Of a stretch of DNA of 64,000 nucleotides, positions 53,346 to 62,233 are shown one piece after another; the first letter of the stretch is position 1, and the number at the start of each line of letters is the position of its first letter. The notes beneath the pieces are model-generated. The model did no database searches. It saw nothing but the letters and a program-made list of their open reading frames with translations, and was not told the DNA's origin. The translations under genes and the position numbers were made by a program. Source of the stretch: Polaribacter cellanae (GTDB lineage: Bacteria; Bacteroidota; Bacteroidia; Flavobacteriales; Flavobacteriaceae); contig NZ_CP071869.1 of the NCBI RefSeq assembly GCF_017569185.1, forward strand, positions 3,400,001-3,464,000, written 5' to 3'.

Positions 53346-54530
53346 ATGAAATCAAAATTTCACCCAGACAAAAACGGATATTTCGGTCAATTTGGAGGTG
53401 CATTTATTCCAGAATTGCTATATCCAAATGTAAAAGAATTAGAAGATAATTACATTCAAATTATAGAATCTGAAGAATTTCAAACCGAATACAAATCGTT
53501 GTTAAAAGATTATGTGGGGCGTCCAACTCCGTTATATTTAGCAAAAAGTTTATCAGAAAAATATGGAGCACATATTTATTTGAAACGAGAAGATTTAAAC
53601 CATACAGGAGCACACAAAGTAAATAACACTGTTGGGCAAATTTTAATTGCAAAAAAACTGGGGAAAACCAAAATTATTGCAGAAACTGGTGCAGGACAAC
53701 ATGGAGTTGCAACAGCAACAGTTTGTGCTTTAATGGGTTTAGATTGTACCGTTTTTATGGGCGAAAAAGATATTGAGCGTCAAGCACCCAATGTTGCCAG
53801 AATGAAAATGTTAGGAGCAAAAGTTGTGCCAGCAACTTCAGGCTCTAAAACATTAAAAGACGCTACAAATGAAGCGATTCGTTATTGGATTCAAAACCCA
53901 GAAACATTTTATTTAATTGGTTCTGTGGTTGGGCCACATCCACACCCAGATATGGTTGCACGTTTACAAGCAATTATTTCTGAAGAAATGAAATGGCAAT
54001 TGAAAGAAAAAACAGGAAAGGAAAATCCAGATACCATTATTGCTTGTGTTGGTGGAGGTTCTAATGCTGCTGGTGCTTTTTATCATTATATGGACGATGA
54101 AGAAGTAGAGCTAATTGCAGTGGAAGCTGCTGGTTTAGGAGTTAATTCTGGCGAAAGTGCTGCAACCTCTCAACTAGGTGAAGTAGGAATTATTCACGGA
54201 AGTAAAACTATTTTAATGCAAGATGAATATGGGCAAATTGTTGAGCCATATTCAATTTCTGCAGGGTTAGATTACCCTGGAGTTGGTCCTTTACACGCCT
54301 ATTTATACGAAAGTAAGAGAGCAAAATTTATGAATGCTACAGATAAAGAAGCGTTGGCCGCAGCTTATGAATTAACAAAAATTGAAGGAATTATTCCTGC
54401 TTTGGAAACTGCACATGCTTTGGCTGTTTTGCCAAAAATGGATTTAAAAAAAGACCAAGTTGTGGTAGTGAATTTATCGGGAAGAGGAGACAAGGATTTG
54501 GAAACGTACATAAAAAATTTAAAAAAATAA
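53346..54530 (+). CDS. trpB: tryptophan synthase beta chain
   Basis: PLP enzyme joining indole and serine. 394 residues: [14 protein letters not shown], the PLP Lys in [20 protein letters not shown] (about 77-96), [27 protein letters not shown] (phosphate-binding loop, about 235) and [13 protein letters not shown] at the end. The TAA overlaps the next ATG (ATAATG), coupling it to the DUF3050 gene. Confidence 0.97.
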   Translation: MKSKFHPDKNGYFGQFGGAFIPELLYPNVKELEDNYIQIIESEEFQTEYKSLLKDYVGRPTPLYLAKSLSEKYGAHIYLKREDLNHTGAHKVNNTVGQILIAKKLGKTKIIAETGAGQHGVATATVCALMGLDCTVFMGEKDIERQAPNVARMKMLGAKVVPATSGSKTLKDATNEAIRYWIQNPETFYLIGSVVGPHPHPDMVARLQAIISEEMKWQLKEKTGKENPDTIIACVGGGSNAAGAFYHYMDDEEVELIAVEAAGLGVNSGESAATSQLGEVGIIHGSKTILMQDEYGQIVEPYSISAGLDYPGVGPLHAYLYESKRAKFMNATDKEALAAAYELTKIEGIIPALETAHALAVLPKMDLKKDQVVVVNLSGRGDKDLETYIKNLKK

Positions 54531-55318
54531 TGAACTCAAAAATAGAATTTATTGAGGCTGAATTAACAGGTTTAAGAAATGCTTTAAAAGAACACTCTCT
54601 ATACAAAAACCTTCAATCTATAGAAGATGTTAAGGTGTTTATGGAAAGCCATATTTTTGCTGTTTGGGACTTTATGTCTCTTTTAAAAGCTTTACAAATT
54701 AATTTAACAAGTATTTCCATTCCTTGGGTTCCAAAAAAAAATGGAAACTTGGTGCGATTTATTAACGAAATTACTTTAGCAGAAGAAAGCGATTTAGATA
54801 AAGATGGCAATATTAAAAGTCATTTCGAAATGTATTTAGATGCTATGCAAGAAATGGGGGCAAATACTTCCGAGGTAAATTTATTTCTGTCTAAAATATC
54901 GACAACAAATTCAATAAATAATATAATTGAAAACACGCAAATTTTACCAGAAGTAAAAAAGTTTCTTTATTTTACTTTTACTATTATTAAAACAGAAGAA
55001 GTTCATAAAATTGCAGCCGCATTTACTTTCGGTAGAGAAGATATTATACCAGATATGTTTTTAAAAATTATTAAAGAAGCATCGTTAAAAAACAATAAAA
55101 ATTACAATCGTTTTATTTATTATTTAAATAGACACATAGAATTGGATGGAGACGAACATGGACCATTATCTTTACAAATGATTACGGAATTATGTGGCAA
55201 TAACCAACAAAAATGGAATGAAGTTTTAGAAGTGGCTAAACAATCGTTAGAAGTTAGAATAAATCTTTGGAGTGGAATTGAAAAACAGCTAAAAAGTTAT
55301 ACAAAAGAATTTGTTTAA
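54530..55318 (+). CDS. DUF3050 heme-oxygenase-fold protein inside the trp operon
   Basis: 262 residues matching the DUF3050 family, which has an all-helical heme-oxygenase-like fold. Candidate metal-binding residues are those typical of heme-oxygenase-like diiron enzymes: Glu/His in FMESHIFAVWDFMSLLKAL (about 38-56), Glu and His in KTEEVHKIAAAFTFGRED (about 160) and HIELDGDEHGPLS (about 203-215). Its start overlaps trpB by one base and its stop is one base from trpA, so it must be co-translated with the two synthase subunits. No tryptophan-pathway role is established; acting on indole or tryptophan, or protecting against oxygen, are guesses. Confidence 0.85.
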   Translation: MNSKIEFIEAELTGLRNALKEHSLYKNLQSIEDVKVFMESHIFAVWDFMSLLKALQINLTSISIPWVPKKNGNLVRFINEITLAEESDLDKDGNIKSHFEMYLDAMQEMGANTSEVNLFLSKISTTNSINNIIENTQILPEVKKFLYFTFTIIKTEEVHKIAAAFTFGREDIIPDMFLKIIKEASLKNNKNYNRFIYYLNRHIELDGDEHGPLSLQMITELCGNNQQKWNEVLEVAKQSLEVRINLWSGIEKQLKSYTKEFV

Positions 55319-55319
55319 G

Positions 55320-56084
55320 ATGAAAAAGTTAAATTTATTATTAGCAGAGAAAAACAATTTATTGTCGATATATTTTACTTGTGGTTTTCCTAAATTGGAG
55401 GATACTACAAAGGTAATTGCATCTTTAGAAAAAAGTGGTGTCGATTTTATTGAGGTCGGTTTGCCTTATTCAGATCCTTTGGCAGATGGACCAACCATAC
55501 AAGATAGCAGCCAAAAAGCTTTAGAAAACGGTATTAATTTAGATGTTGTTTTTGAGCAGTTAATTACGATTAAAAAAACCAATAAAACACCTTTGGTTTT
55601 AATGGGATATTTAAATCAAATGCTAAAATATGGTGAGGATAAATTCTGTAAAAAAGTGGTGGAATGTGGAATTGACACATTAATTATTCCTGATTTACCA
55701 ATGGTAGAATTTGAAAATCACTATCAACAATTATTTAAAAAATATGGATTGACAAACGTGTTTTTAATTACACCAAATACAGAAGAAGAAAGAATTAGAA
55801 AAATAGATGCTTACACAAAGGCATTTATTTACGTAGTTGCATCATCTTCAATTACGGGAGCGAAAGGAGAAATTTCTAGTCAGCAAATTGCTTATTTTGA
55901 AAGAATTAAAGCAATGAATTTAAAAAATAAGTTAATTGTTGGTTTTGGAATTTCAGATAAATCTACTTTTAATACAGCTTGTAATTATGCAAATGGAGCA
56001 ATTATTGGTTCTGCATTTATTAAAAATTTAGGTAAAAATGGCATTGATAAAATAGACGATTTTATAAAACCGATTATTTCTTAA
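55320..56084 (+). CDS. trpA: tryptophan synthase alpha chain
   Basis: Cleaves indole-3-glycerol phosphate and passes indole to TrpB. 254 residues, TIM barrel: LLSIYFTCGFPKLEDT, the catalytic Glu in DFIEVGLPYSDPLADGPTIQ (about 47-66), the catalytic Asp in LIIPDLPMVEF (about 120) and VGFGISDKSTF near 207. The ATG at 55320 is preferred to an in-frame TTG at 55311 that overlaps the DUF3050 stop. Terminator follows. Confidence 0.96.
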   Translation: MKKLNLLLAEKNNLLSIYFTCGFPKLEDTTKVIASLEKSGVDFIEVGLPYSDPLADGPTIQDSSQKALENGINLDVVFEQLITIKKTNKTPLVLMGYLNQMLKYGEDKFCKKVVECGIDTLIIPDLPMVEFENHYQQLFKKYGLTNVFLITPNTEEERIRKIDAYTKAFIYVVASSSITGAKGEISSQQIAYFERIKAMNLKNKLIVGFGISDKSTFNTACNYANGAIIGSAFIKNLGKNGIDKIDDFIKPIIS

Positions 56085-56090
56085 AAGCAA

Positions 56091-56122
56091 AAAGGCGAAA
56101 CAATTAAGTTTCGCCTTTCTTA
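56091..56122 (+). terminator. terminator of the trp operon
   Basis: AAAGGCGAAAC-AATTAA-GTTTCGCCTTT followed by CTTATTTTT, 6 bases after trpA. It may also serve the convergent FKBP gene. Confidence 0.9.
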
Positions 56123-56140
56123 TTTTTACATAAGATTGCT

Positions 56141-56587
56141 TTAGTTTACACTAATTAACTTTATATCAAATACTAATACAGCTCCTCCAGGAACAGATCC
56201 TCTTCCATTGGCTCCATAGCCTAATTGATAAGGAACAATTAAAACACCTTCTCCACCTTCTCTAAAAAGTTGAATGCCTTCTGTCCAACCAAGAATAACT
56301 CGATTTAGATCTGTTTTATAACCAGCTGCGTTTTCATCAAAAACTTTTCCGTCTAAAAAATAACCTTTGTAAGCAACAGTAACATTAGAGCGACTGCTTT
56401 GTGGTCTTTTTCCAGAACCTTCTTTATTAATTACGTAATACAAACCAGAATTTGTTTTTTTTGCATTTAAATTATTAGCTTTTACATAAGCAATAATATC
56501 TGCTTCGGTTTGTGCCTCAAATGTTTCTTTACTTGAACAAGAAACAAATAAAAAGATGCTTAAAAATAAGGGTATATAGGATTTCAT
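56141..56587 (-). CDS. FKBP-type peptidyl-prolyl isomerase lipoprotein
   Basis: 148 residues: signal peptide with lipobox (FLFVSCSS, Cys near 17), then one FKBP domain (VTVAYKGYFLDGKVFDEN, VILGWTEGIQLFREGGEGVLIVPYQLGYGANGRG, VPGGAVLVFDIKLISV). The conserved YKGYFLDGKVFD and IPP-like loop indicate an active proline isomerase helping outer-membrane or periplasmic folding. Confidence 0.92.
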   Translation of the reverse strand: MKSYIPLFLSIFLFVSCSSKETFEAQTEADIIAYVKANNLNAKKTNSGLYYVINKEGSGKRPQSSRSNVTVAYKGYFLDGKVFDENAAGYKTDLNRVILGWTEGIQLFREGGEGVLIVPYQLGYGANGRGSVPGGAVLVFDIKLISVN

Positions 56588-56682
56588 ATTTTAAAATATT
56601 GATAAATTAGTTACAAAGATAAAAGGATTATTCTGAATAAACCTTTTCATCATTCAATAAAGCAGTAGAGCTGTTTCTTTTT

Positions 56683-57045
56683 TTATGAATTTATATAAAT
56701 TAAATAAGCGCAATACATTAATAAAAATTGAAGCGGAATTCGAATAATTGCAATTTTTTTAGAACCAATTGCAGGGCTAATTCTTGTAACATCCCAAATG
56801 TGAATTGGAAGAAAAAGAATCATTAAAATAAAAACACCATAGGCAGTATATTTTGCTGTTTCAGAGAAAAAAAGTCCGAAACCTAATAAAAATTCAATAA
56901 CACCAACACTATAATTTACTAATTTCTTAGGAAAAAAATCTGGAATAAAATTTTTGAATATTCTCGGTTTTATAATGTGCATAATTCCTGCAAAGCAGAA
57001 AAAAGCACCAAAAACAATTTTTAAAATAAGAAGTAAAGTTTCCAA
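56683..57045 (-). CDS. DoxX-like small membrane protein
   Basis: 120 residues with four hydrophobic helices, typical of the DoxX superfamily: ILKIVFGAFFCFAGIMHIIKP at the start, VGVIEFLLGFGLFF near 50, FILMILFLPIHIWDV and a final LQFLLMYCAYLIY. Family members are integral membrane proteins of poorly defined function. It lies 5 bases downstream of the M28 peptidase on the same strand, so they are co-transcribed. Confidence 0.82.
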   Translation of the reverse strand: METLLLILKIVFGAFFCFAGIMHIIKPRIFKNFIPDFFPKKLVNYSVGVIEFLLGFGLFFSETAKYTAYGVFILMILFLPIHIWDVTRISPAIGSKKIAIIRIPLQFLLMYCAYLIYINS

Positions 57046-57050
57046 AATTA

Positions 57051-58484
57051 TTACTGTTTAACAGGTGTGTGGTTGTATAAATATTTATCCATTAAATAAA
57101 CGATACTGGCCATAGAAGCACTTCCTAATTCTAATTCTCGTTTGTTTACTTTGTCGAAAGTATCTGTGCTTGTATGATGATAATCGAAATATCTCTGCGA
57201 ATCTGGTCTGTAACCAACCAAAGTTACATTTTCTCCTTTCAGAGGGCCAATATCTGCACCACTTCCACCTTTTTCGATATCGTGCAAACCATAAGGAGCC
57301 AATAATTTTTTCCAACTTTTTAATAAACCAGTGTTCGAATCGTTTGCATCAATAGAAAAACCTCTTGGTGTATGCCCACCAGCATCCGATTCTAAACCAC
57401 CAATATGATTTTCTTTATTCAGTTTTGCCAATTCAGCATATTTTTTAGCACCTCTTGTACCATTTTCTTCATTCATAAAAAAGACAACTCTTATCGTATT
57501 TTTAGGTTTAATGTTGTTCTTTTTAAACAAATATGCAACCTCTAAAGATTGTACAATTCCAGTGCCATCATCATGTGCACCATCACCCAAATCCCAAGAA
57601 TCTAAATGGCCGCCAACTACAAAAATATTTTCTGGAGTTTCTGTTCCTCTAATTTCTCCAACAACATTAAAAGAAGGTGTATCTGGTAAAGTTTTACAAC
57701 TTTGTTTAAAATAGAATTTCAAATTCGGGTTTCTCTTTAAATCGTCACTTAAAATATTAGCAGCTCTGCTACTAATAGCGGCAGTTGGTATGTGTTTTTC
57801 TTTAGGTAAATCGCCATAACTCATAGTTCCTGTGTGTGGATAATCGTCCACAGCATTGGTCATAGAACGCACAATAACTCCTTTTGCACCATATTTTCCA
57901 CAAACAGTGGCTCCTTGAACTCTTTGGTCTACGCAACCTCCATACGCTTTAAAAGTATTTATTAATGTATTATCGAAAGGACGATTGAAAAATACAATTT
58001 TACCTTCCATTTTATCGCCCAAGGCTTCAGCTTCTTCTAAACTTTTAACCTCAATTACTTCTGCTAAAACCCCAGATTTTGGAGTTGCCACAGAAAAACC
58101 TAAAGCACAAATAGGTACATTTTTTTGCGTTCCGTTTGTGGTGTAGGTTGCAATTTCTTTTTCTCCACGAACCCAATGTGGTACCATAACTGGTTGTAGC
58201 CATACAGAATCTAAACCTACTTCTTTCATTAACTGTTCTCCCCAAACAACCGCTTTTGCAGCTTCTGGAGAACCAGATAATCTTCCGCCAACGTTTGTTG
58301 TTAAATCTCGCAACCATTCGTAAGATTTTCCATCCATTAAAGCACTGTTAAATAATTTTTTAATATTTGTAGAATCTTTTTTTTCTTCGATTGATAATTG
58401 GGTAGAATCAACAATTTTTTCTTGTTTTTTATTGCAGGCAAGCATTAAAAAGCAGAAAGAAGTGAAGAGTAGTATTTTTTTCAT
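57051..58484 (-). CDS. secreted M28-family zinc aminopeptidase
   Basis: 477 residues: lipoprotein signal (FCFLMLACNKK, Cys near 17), a PA-type insert (about 150-260, with GKYGAKGVIVRSMTN), and the M28 catalytic domain with zinc ligands in VGGHLDSWDLGDGAHDDGTGIV (His and bridging Asp, about 290-310), FFMNEENGTRGAKKYA (catalytic Glu and zinc Glu), ESDAGGHTPRGF and a late DYHHTSTDTFDKV (His). It probably removes N-terminal residues from peptides in the periplasm or at the cell surface. Complete. Confidence 0.93.
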   Translation of the reverse strand: MKKILLFTSFCFLMLACNKKQEKIVDSTQLSIEEKKDSTNIKKLFNSALMDGKSYEWLRDLTTNVGGRLSGSPEAAKAVVWGEQLMKEVGLDSVWLQPVMVPHWVRGEKEIATYTTNGTQKNVPICALGFSVATPKSGVLAEVIEVKSLEEAEALGDKMEGKIVFFNRPFDNTLINTFKAYGGCVDQRVQGATVCGKYGAKGVIVRSMTNAVDDYPHTGTMSYGDLPKEKHIPTAAISSRAANILSDDLKRNPNLKFYFKQSCKTLPDTPSFNVVGEIRGTETPENIFVVGGHLDSWDLGDGAHDDGTGIVQSLEVAYLFKKNNIKPKNTIRVVFFMNEENGTRGAKKYAELAKLNKENHIGGLESDAGGHTPRGFSIDANDSNTGLLKSWKKLLAPYGLHDIEKGGSGADIGPLKGENVTLVGYRPDSQRYFDYHHTSTDTFDKVNKRELELGSASMASIVYLMDKYLYNHTPVKQ

Positions 58485-58534
58485 TTGGAGGTATTTATTT
58501 TAAAGTTATAAATCTACAAAAATGAAATGATAAA

Positions 58535-59290
58535 TTACTTTATTTGGAAATGAATATGATCATCATGTCTTACAGCTTGGCAACCATGAAATCGAATTCT
58601 ACGATCTTTTAAACCCATCCTTGTTTTTAAATGGGGTTCTATAAAAAGTTTACTTACGTTATTGTTCATTAAAATTTTCTGAATAAGCGTTTTTGTTGCT
58701 TTTTCTGATAGTTTTAAATTTTTATGAGAATTATCAAACGTAAAATATTTTGTAAAATCATATTGCCAATTTCCATTTTCTTTACATTTTTTAGTTTTAC
58801 TTATTTCGTGTTTTTTTGGTTCTTCAAAAATACCATAACCACTGTTAGTTGGTTTAGAATTGGTTAAATTTCCTTGATTGTCTTTATAAATAAAAGAAAG
58901 GTCTATTTTCTTACCATCATTATGGCTCAAATGAGGGAGTAGTGGAAAACCATCAAAGAATGGAAAATTAGCATCTAGATAAATCACTTTTAATTTGGGA
59001 TATTCTTTATTTACTCTCAGAGAAACATCAGTTAAAACATTTTGCAACTCTGGTGTAACATAATCTCTATTACAAAGTTTTGTAATAAAATTATGAGCTT
59101 TAAGTCTATAATTATCATTAATTTTTACTCTTCCAAAAAACGCAGAAATATTAGGAATAATTAGAAATGTAGATGTTAAATAAAGTAAAATGAATATAGA
59201 AAAACGTTTTATGAAAGATTTTTTTCTTCTAGATGAGATTAATAATATTGATATACTATAAATTAACCCGCCAATTTGCGTAACGTTTGG
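58535..59290 (-). pseudogene. MepA-like (LAS-type) peptidase remnant lacking a start codon
   Basis: The open frame runs from 59290 down to 58535 with no ATG, GTG or TTG before a TTG at 59047. Upstream codons still read like protein: two hydrophobic stretches (LIYSISILLIS; FSIFILLYLTSTFLIIPNISAFFG), then VKINDNYRLKAHNFITKLCNRDYVTPELQNVL. The C-terminal part has PLLPHLSHNDGKKIDLSFIY and RFHGCQAVRHDDHIHFQIK, a His/Asp pattern like LAS metallopeptidases (MepA/M15 group) that cleave peptidoglycan peptides. The zinc residues look intact, so loss of the 5' end by insertion or deletion near the repeat at 59270 is the likely damage. An unusual start remains possible. Confidence 0.6.
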
Positions 59291-59400
59291 TTAAAAGTAG
59301 CAGAGCAAGAAGATAATTACTTTACGGTTTAAAAACAAAAATAGTAGAAAAGTACAAACTTTGTATTTTGCACTTAACTACTATTTTTTATATAACAGTT
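59265..59400. repeat. palindromic intergenic element with GTAACG/AACAG ends
   Basis: Starts CCGCCAATTTGCGTAACG, contains GATAATTACTTTACGG, and has an inverted pair AAAAATAGTAG (59337-59347) / CTACTATTTTT (59378-59388) around ACAAACTTTGTA. It ends TATATAACAGTTTGTAAACAG. It covers the gap between the remnant gene and the next lipoprotein, and resembles mobile-cassette boundary sequence, though no attC core could be proven. Confidence 0.45.
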
Positions 59401-59410
59401 TGTAAACAGT

Positions 59411-59815
59411 TTATTCCTCTGTTCGTTTTTTAAAAGTAATTCTCATTCCACCAGCTTCAAGTCCGATGAAAGTAGACAGAATCAATTTATTGTTGGTTAT
59501 TTCGTATTTAAAACTTTGATTATTGTTTATTACTAATTCATTGTTATTTGTAGTGTAAATATATTCTCCATTTGAATTTAGAGGAAGTCTATCACTTACT
59601 TCTGTGCCATTTGAGATTAAAACATTTAAGCTACTGTTAGAATTAAAAGTCCAAATAATTTGATTTTCACTAAAGCTTTTTGTTGGTGAGAAACCAGGTT
59701 CAAATTTTATTAAACTCCATTTATTGTATATAGAATTTTCTTGTTGTTTTGTATCTTTTTCACTACACCCTGTAGTAAATAAGAAGATTGATAAAATTAA
59801 ATACATATTCTTCAT
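59411..59815 (-). CDS. small lipoprotein, lipocalin-like size
   Basis: 134 residues with lipobox FLFTTGCSE (Cys near 17). The mature part has YNKWSLIKFEPGFS, IIWTFNSNSSLNV, GEYIYTTNNNELVINN and FKYEITNNKLILST strands, the pattern of small lipocalin-like domains, where W near the start and a strand ladder are typical. Specific function unknown. It is downstream of the frameshifted metalloprotease on the same strand. Confidence 0.6.
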   Translation of the reverse strand: MKNMYLILSIFLFTTGCSEKDTKQQENSIYNKWSLIKFEPGFSPTKSFSENQIIWTFNSNSSLNVLISNGTEVSDRLPLNSNGEYIYTTNNNELVINNNQSFKYEITNNKLILSTFIGLEAGGMRITFKKRTEE

Positions 59816-59852
59816 AATATTTGCTTTTCATGTTAAATTTAAAAAAAGTTAG

Positions 59853-61347
59853 TTAATTGCCAAATATATCAAAACTTCCACTCGAGTTAGAAGTCCATTG
59901 CAGATTAAACACTTGTTCTTTCCAATCACTGCATCCACAAGAATTACATAAACGGGCTTGCAATCTTATTAGTCCAGAACCTCTAGCTGCAATTAACTTT
60001 ATAGCCTCAGAAATTCCGTTTCTCATCATTGATATTCCATAGTTATTCAAAACTCTCAATTCCCAATAGTGGTTTTGATAAATCATTGAATTATTATCAT
60101 ATTCAAGAGATATCCAATTCCAATAACTTCTACTATCTAAATAACCATTAGTATACAAAATATTTGGATTCATAAAGTTACTTTTATTTTTAATACTTAT
60201 TTTACTTATGTCGTTAAAAGTTCTTTGAATCTCAAAATTTTCTCGTAAAATAGTACCATTACTTAAAGTAGCTTTAACCCAACTATTTCCTGTAGAATTT
60301 GATGAAGACGCTCTAATAGTAATTGAATTATTATTACTTGATAAAATTGTTACATTTGAGGACACTTGCCAAGTAGTAGTAACAGTAGTAGGAATATTGC
60401 TTATAGTTAAGGTTTGACTATTAGCATAACATAATTGTTCGATAGAGCTTAACTTTTGGACTAAACAATTGTCAGTTACTGTTTGTTTTAAATAAGGTAA
60501 AGTATTTATTGCATTTCTCATTCTTTCCCCTTGACCTTCAGTGAAATATTCCATACAATTTACATCGGTATAAGACATTACGTTTTTTTCATCAGGGTTA
60601 TATGAATCTCCATTAGCATCTGCTCCTGAACTATTCCATTCACAGGTTGACTGATTAACATCAAAATCTAAATATGGATCTGCTGGTGTATCAGTTACAT
60701 AATCTCCACAAGTAGTAGAGTTAGAACCATTAACTAATTCAGGACAAGGATTGTCATTACCTCCTTCATCATATGTTCCATGATGAGTATGCCAAAGAAA
60801 AAGCACATGTCCCATTTCATGAGATATTACATGAGACCTTGTTAAAGAATTGTTTGGGGCTTTCCAATAACTCCCTGAGACATAAAATTCAGACGATTCT
60901 CCAACTCCATTAGCAAGACCTCCTCCTCCTACAGAATCATCATAAAGATAAATGTCAATACCATCTTTATGATTATTAACTCTAAAAATAGTTGGAGGGT
61001 TAGTCGATGTTAAACCATAATTAGGGTTATCATAATAAGTAGTGTTATCAATATAATCTATTTGACTATCCCAGTTGAAAGAGATGTTTTGGGGGGGTAA
61101 AATCTTGATTTAAAATATTAAAAGCTTCCTTTACGCTTTCTTTAGTCTGTCCGCCTGTCCCATCATCTTTTCTAATAACATGAAAGTATATTTTTAAGCA
61201 AAAAGAATCATTATTAGAACTTTTCATTTGATGGTTTGATTTTAAACTCAAGTTGCTTGATGTTGGAGGAGTAAAACAAAAGTTTTGTCCAAATACAGAA
61301 TTGAAATTCCATATTAATAATCCGATTAAAATTAGTTTTTTTTTCAT
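59853..61347 (-). pseudogene. pappalysin-like M43 metalloprotease interrupted at a C7 tract
   Basis: A secreted zinc protease split by one base. The first part (61347-61066) has a signal peptide and FCLKIYFHVIRKDDGTGGQ...NILNQDF, then stops. The second part continues in another frame as QNISFNWDSQIDYIDNTTYY, reaching HEMGHVLFLWH (HExxHxxxxxH, about 60815), SY-type Met-turn NVMSYTD and Cys-rich segments. The frames meet at seven C (plus-strand G, 61091-61097); six C would restore one frame (TPQNIS). So it is either an inactive gene, a phase-variable gene in the OFF state, or a sequencing error. No T9SS domain is seen at the C-terminus (SGSFDIFGN). Confidence 0.85.
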
Positions 61348-61461
61348 AATTTACATTGGTTTTAATGATTAATATTGAGTTCGATTTTCCTTCTCAAATT
61401 GTTTACAACAACGGTTAACAACAAAAAAATAAAAAAATGAAATAGTATTTTTAAAAGCTTT

Positions 61462-62178
61462 TTAAAGACCATTTGCTATTTTTTCAGCTTCAATATAAAC
61501 ACCTCTATATTTTTTGGCGTTTTGTTTAGACATAGATTTTATTTCTTGAAGCATTTCCTCTAAAACTTCTTTGGCATCAGTTTTTTTATTTCTTCGAATT
61601 AAAAAATTGGAGAGTTCTAAACGTTCGTTGTAATTCGAATAACGAATATCTAATTTTTTTAGTTGTGTTTCTGCTTCTTCAAAATTTCCTTTTTGTTCGA
61701 GTGCCAAACCATAAAAATAAATAGATTCTTTGAAGTCTTTTTCTAAATTTATTTTTTGTGAATAGGTAATTACTTTATCAAAATTACCGACTTTAAAATA
61801 ACATTTTATCAATTTATTTAAAGTGTAAGGGTCGTTTTTAAAACCACTGTCTAGTGCTTTTTCGTAGTATAAAATAGCATTGTTAAAATCTTTAATTTCC
61901 GAATATGCATCTGCCAAATTGATTTTATTTTGAAAAGTTTCCGAGAATTCTACTTTCTTTTCTAAGTCTTTAATCTTTTTTGTGGGATTGATAATTGTAG
62001 TGATTTCTTCAGAAATAATAGAAACCTCTCTTTTATTTACAACCTGAGTTGCCAAATAAATAACACAGCCAATTAAAGGAATAAAAAAGATGATAAAGTA
62101 CCAATAATATTCTTTTCCATTTTTGTAACAATGGTAAAAGCAAAAGATTTGAAGCGCAATAATTATATAATAGTACAT
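61462..62178 (-). CDS. membrane-anchored TPR protein
   Basis: 238 residues: two N-terminal membrane segments (YYIIIALQIFCFYHCY; YYWYFIIFFIPLIGCVIYLA), a linker, then about four TPR units (for example INLADAYSEIKDFNNAILYYEKALDSG and YTLNKLIKCYFKVGNFDKVI). Probably a cytoplasmic or periplasmic scaffold. It follows the outer-membrane receptor gene with a 55-base gap on the same strand. Confidence 0.8.
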   Translation of the reverse strand: MYYYIIIALQIFCFYHCYKNGKEYYWYFIIFFIPLIGCVIYLATQVVNKREVSIISEEITTIINPTKKIKDLEKKVEFSETFQNKINLADAYSEIKDFNNAILYYEKALDSGFKNDPYTLNKLIKCYFKVGNFDKVITYSQKINLEKDFKESIYFYGLALEQKGNFEEAETQLKKLDIRYSNYNERLELSNFLIRRNKKTDAKEVLEEMLQEIKSMSKQNAKKYRGVYIEAEKIANGL

Positions 62179-62233
62179 AAAAGTAAATATACTAAAAAAG
62201 GTATTTTAGTTAGATGTAAGAAAGCTGTTTTTG

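Noticed and set aside
59265-59400. Integron attC site
   Set aside because: The region has GTAACG/AACAG ends and inverted arms, but no convincing RYYYAAC/GTTRRRY pair and no integrase in the window.
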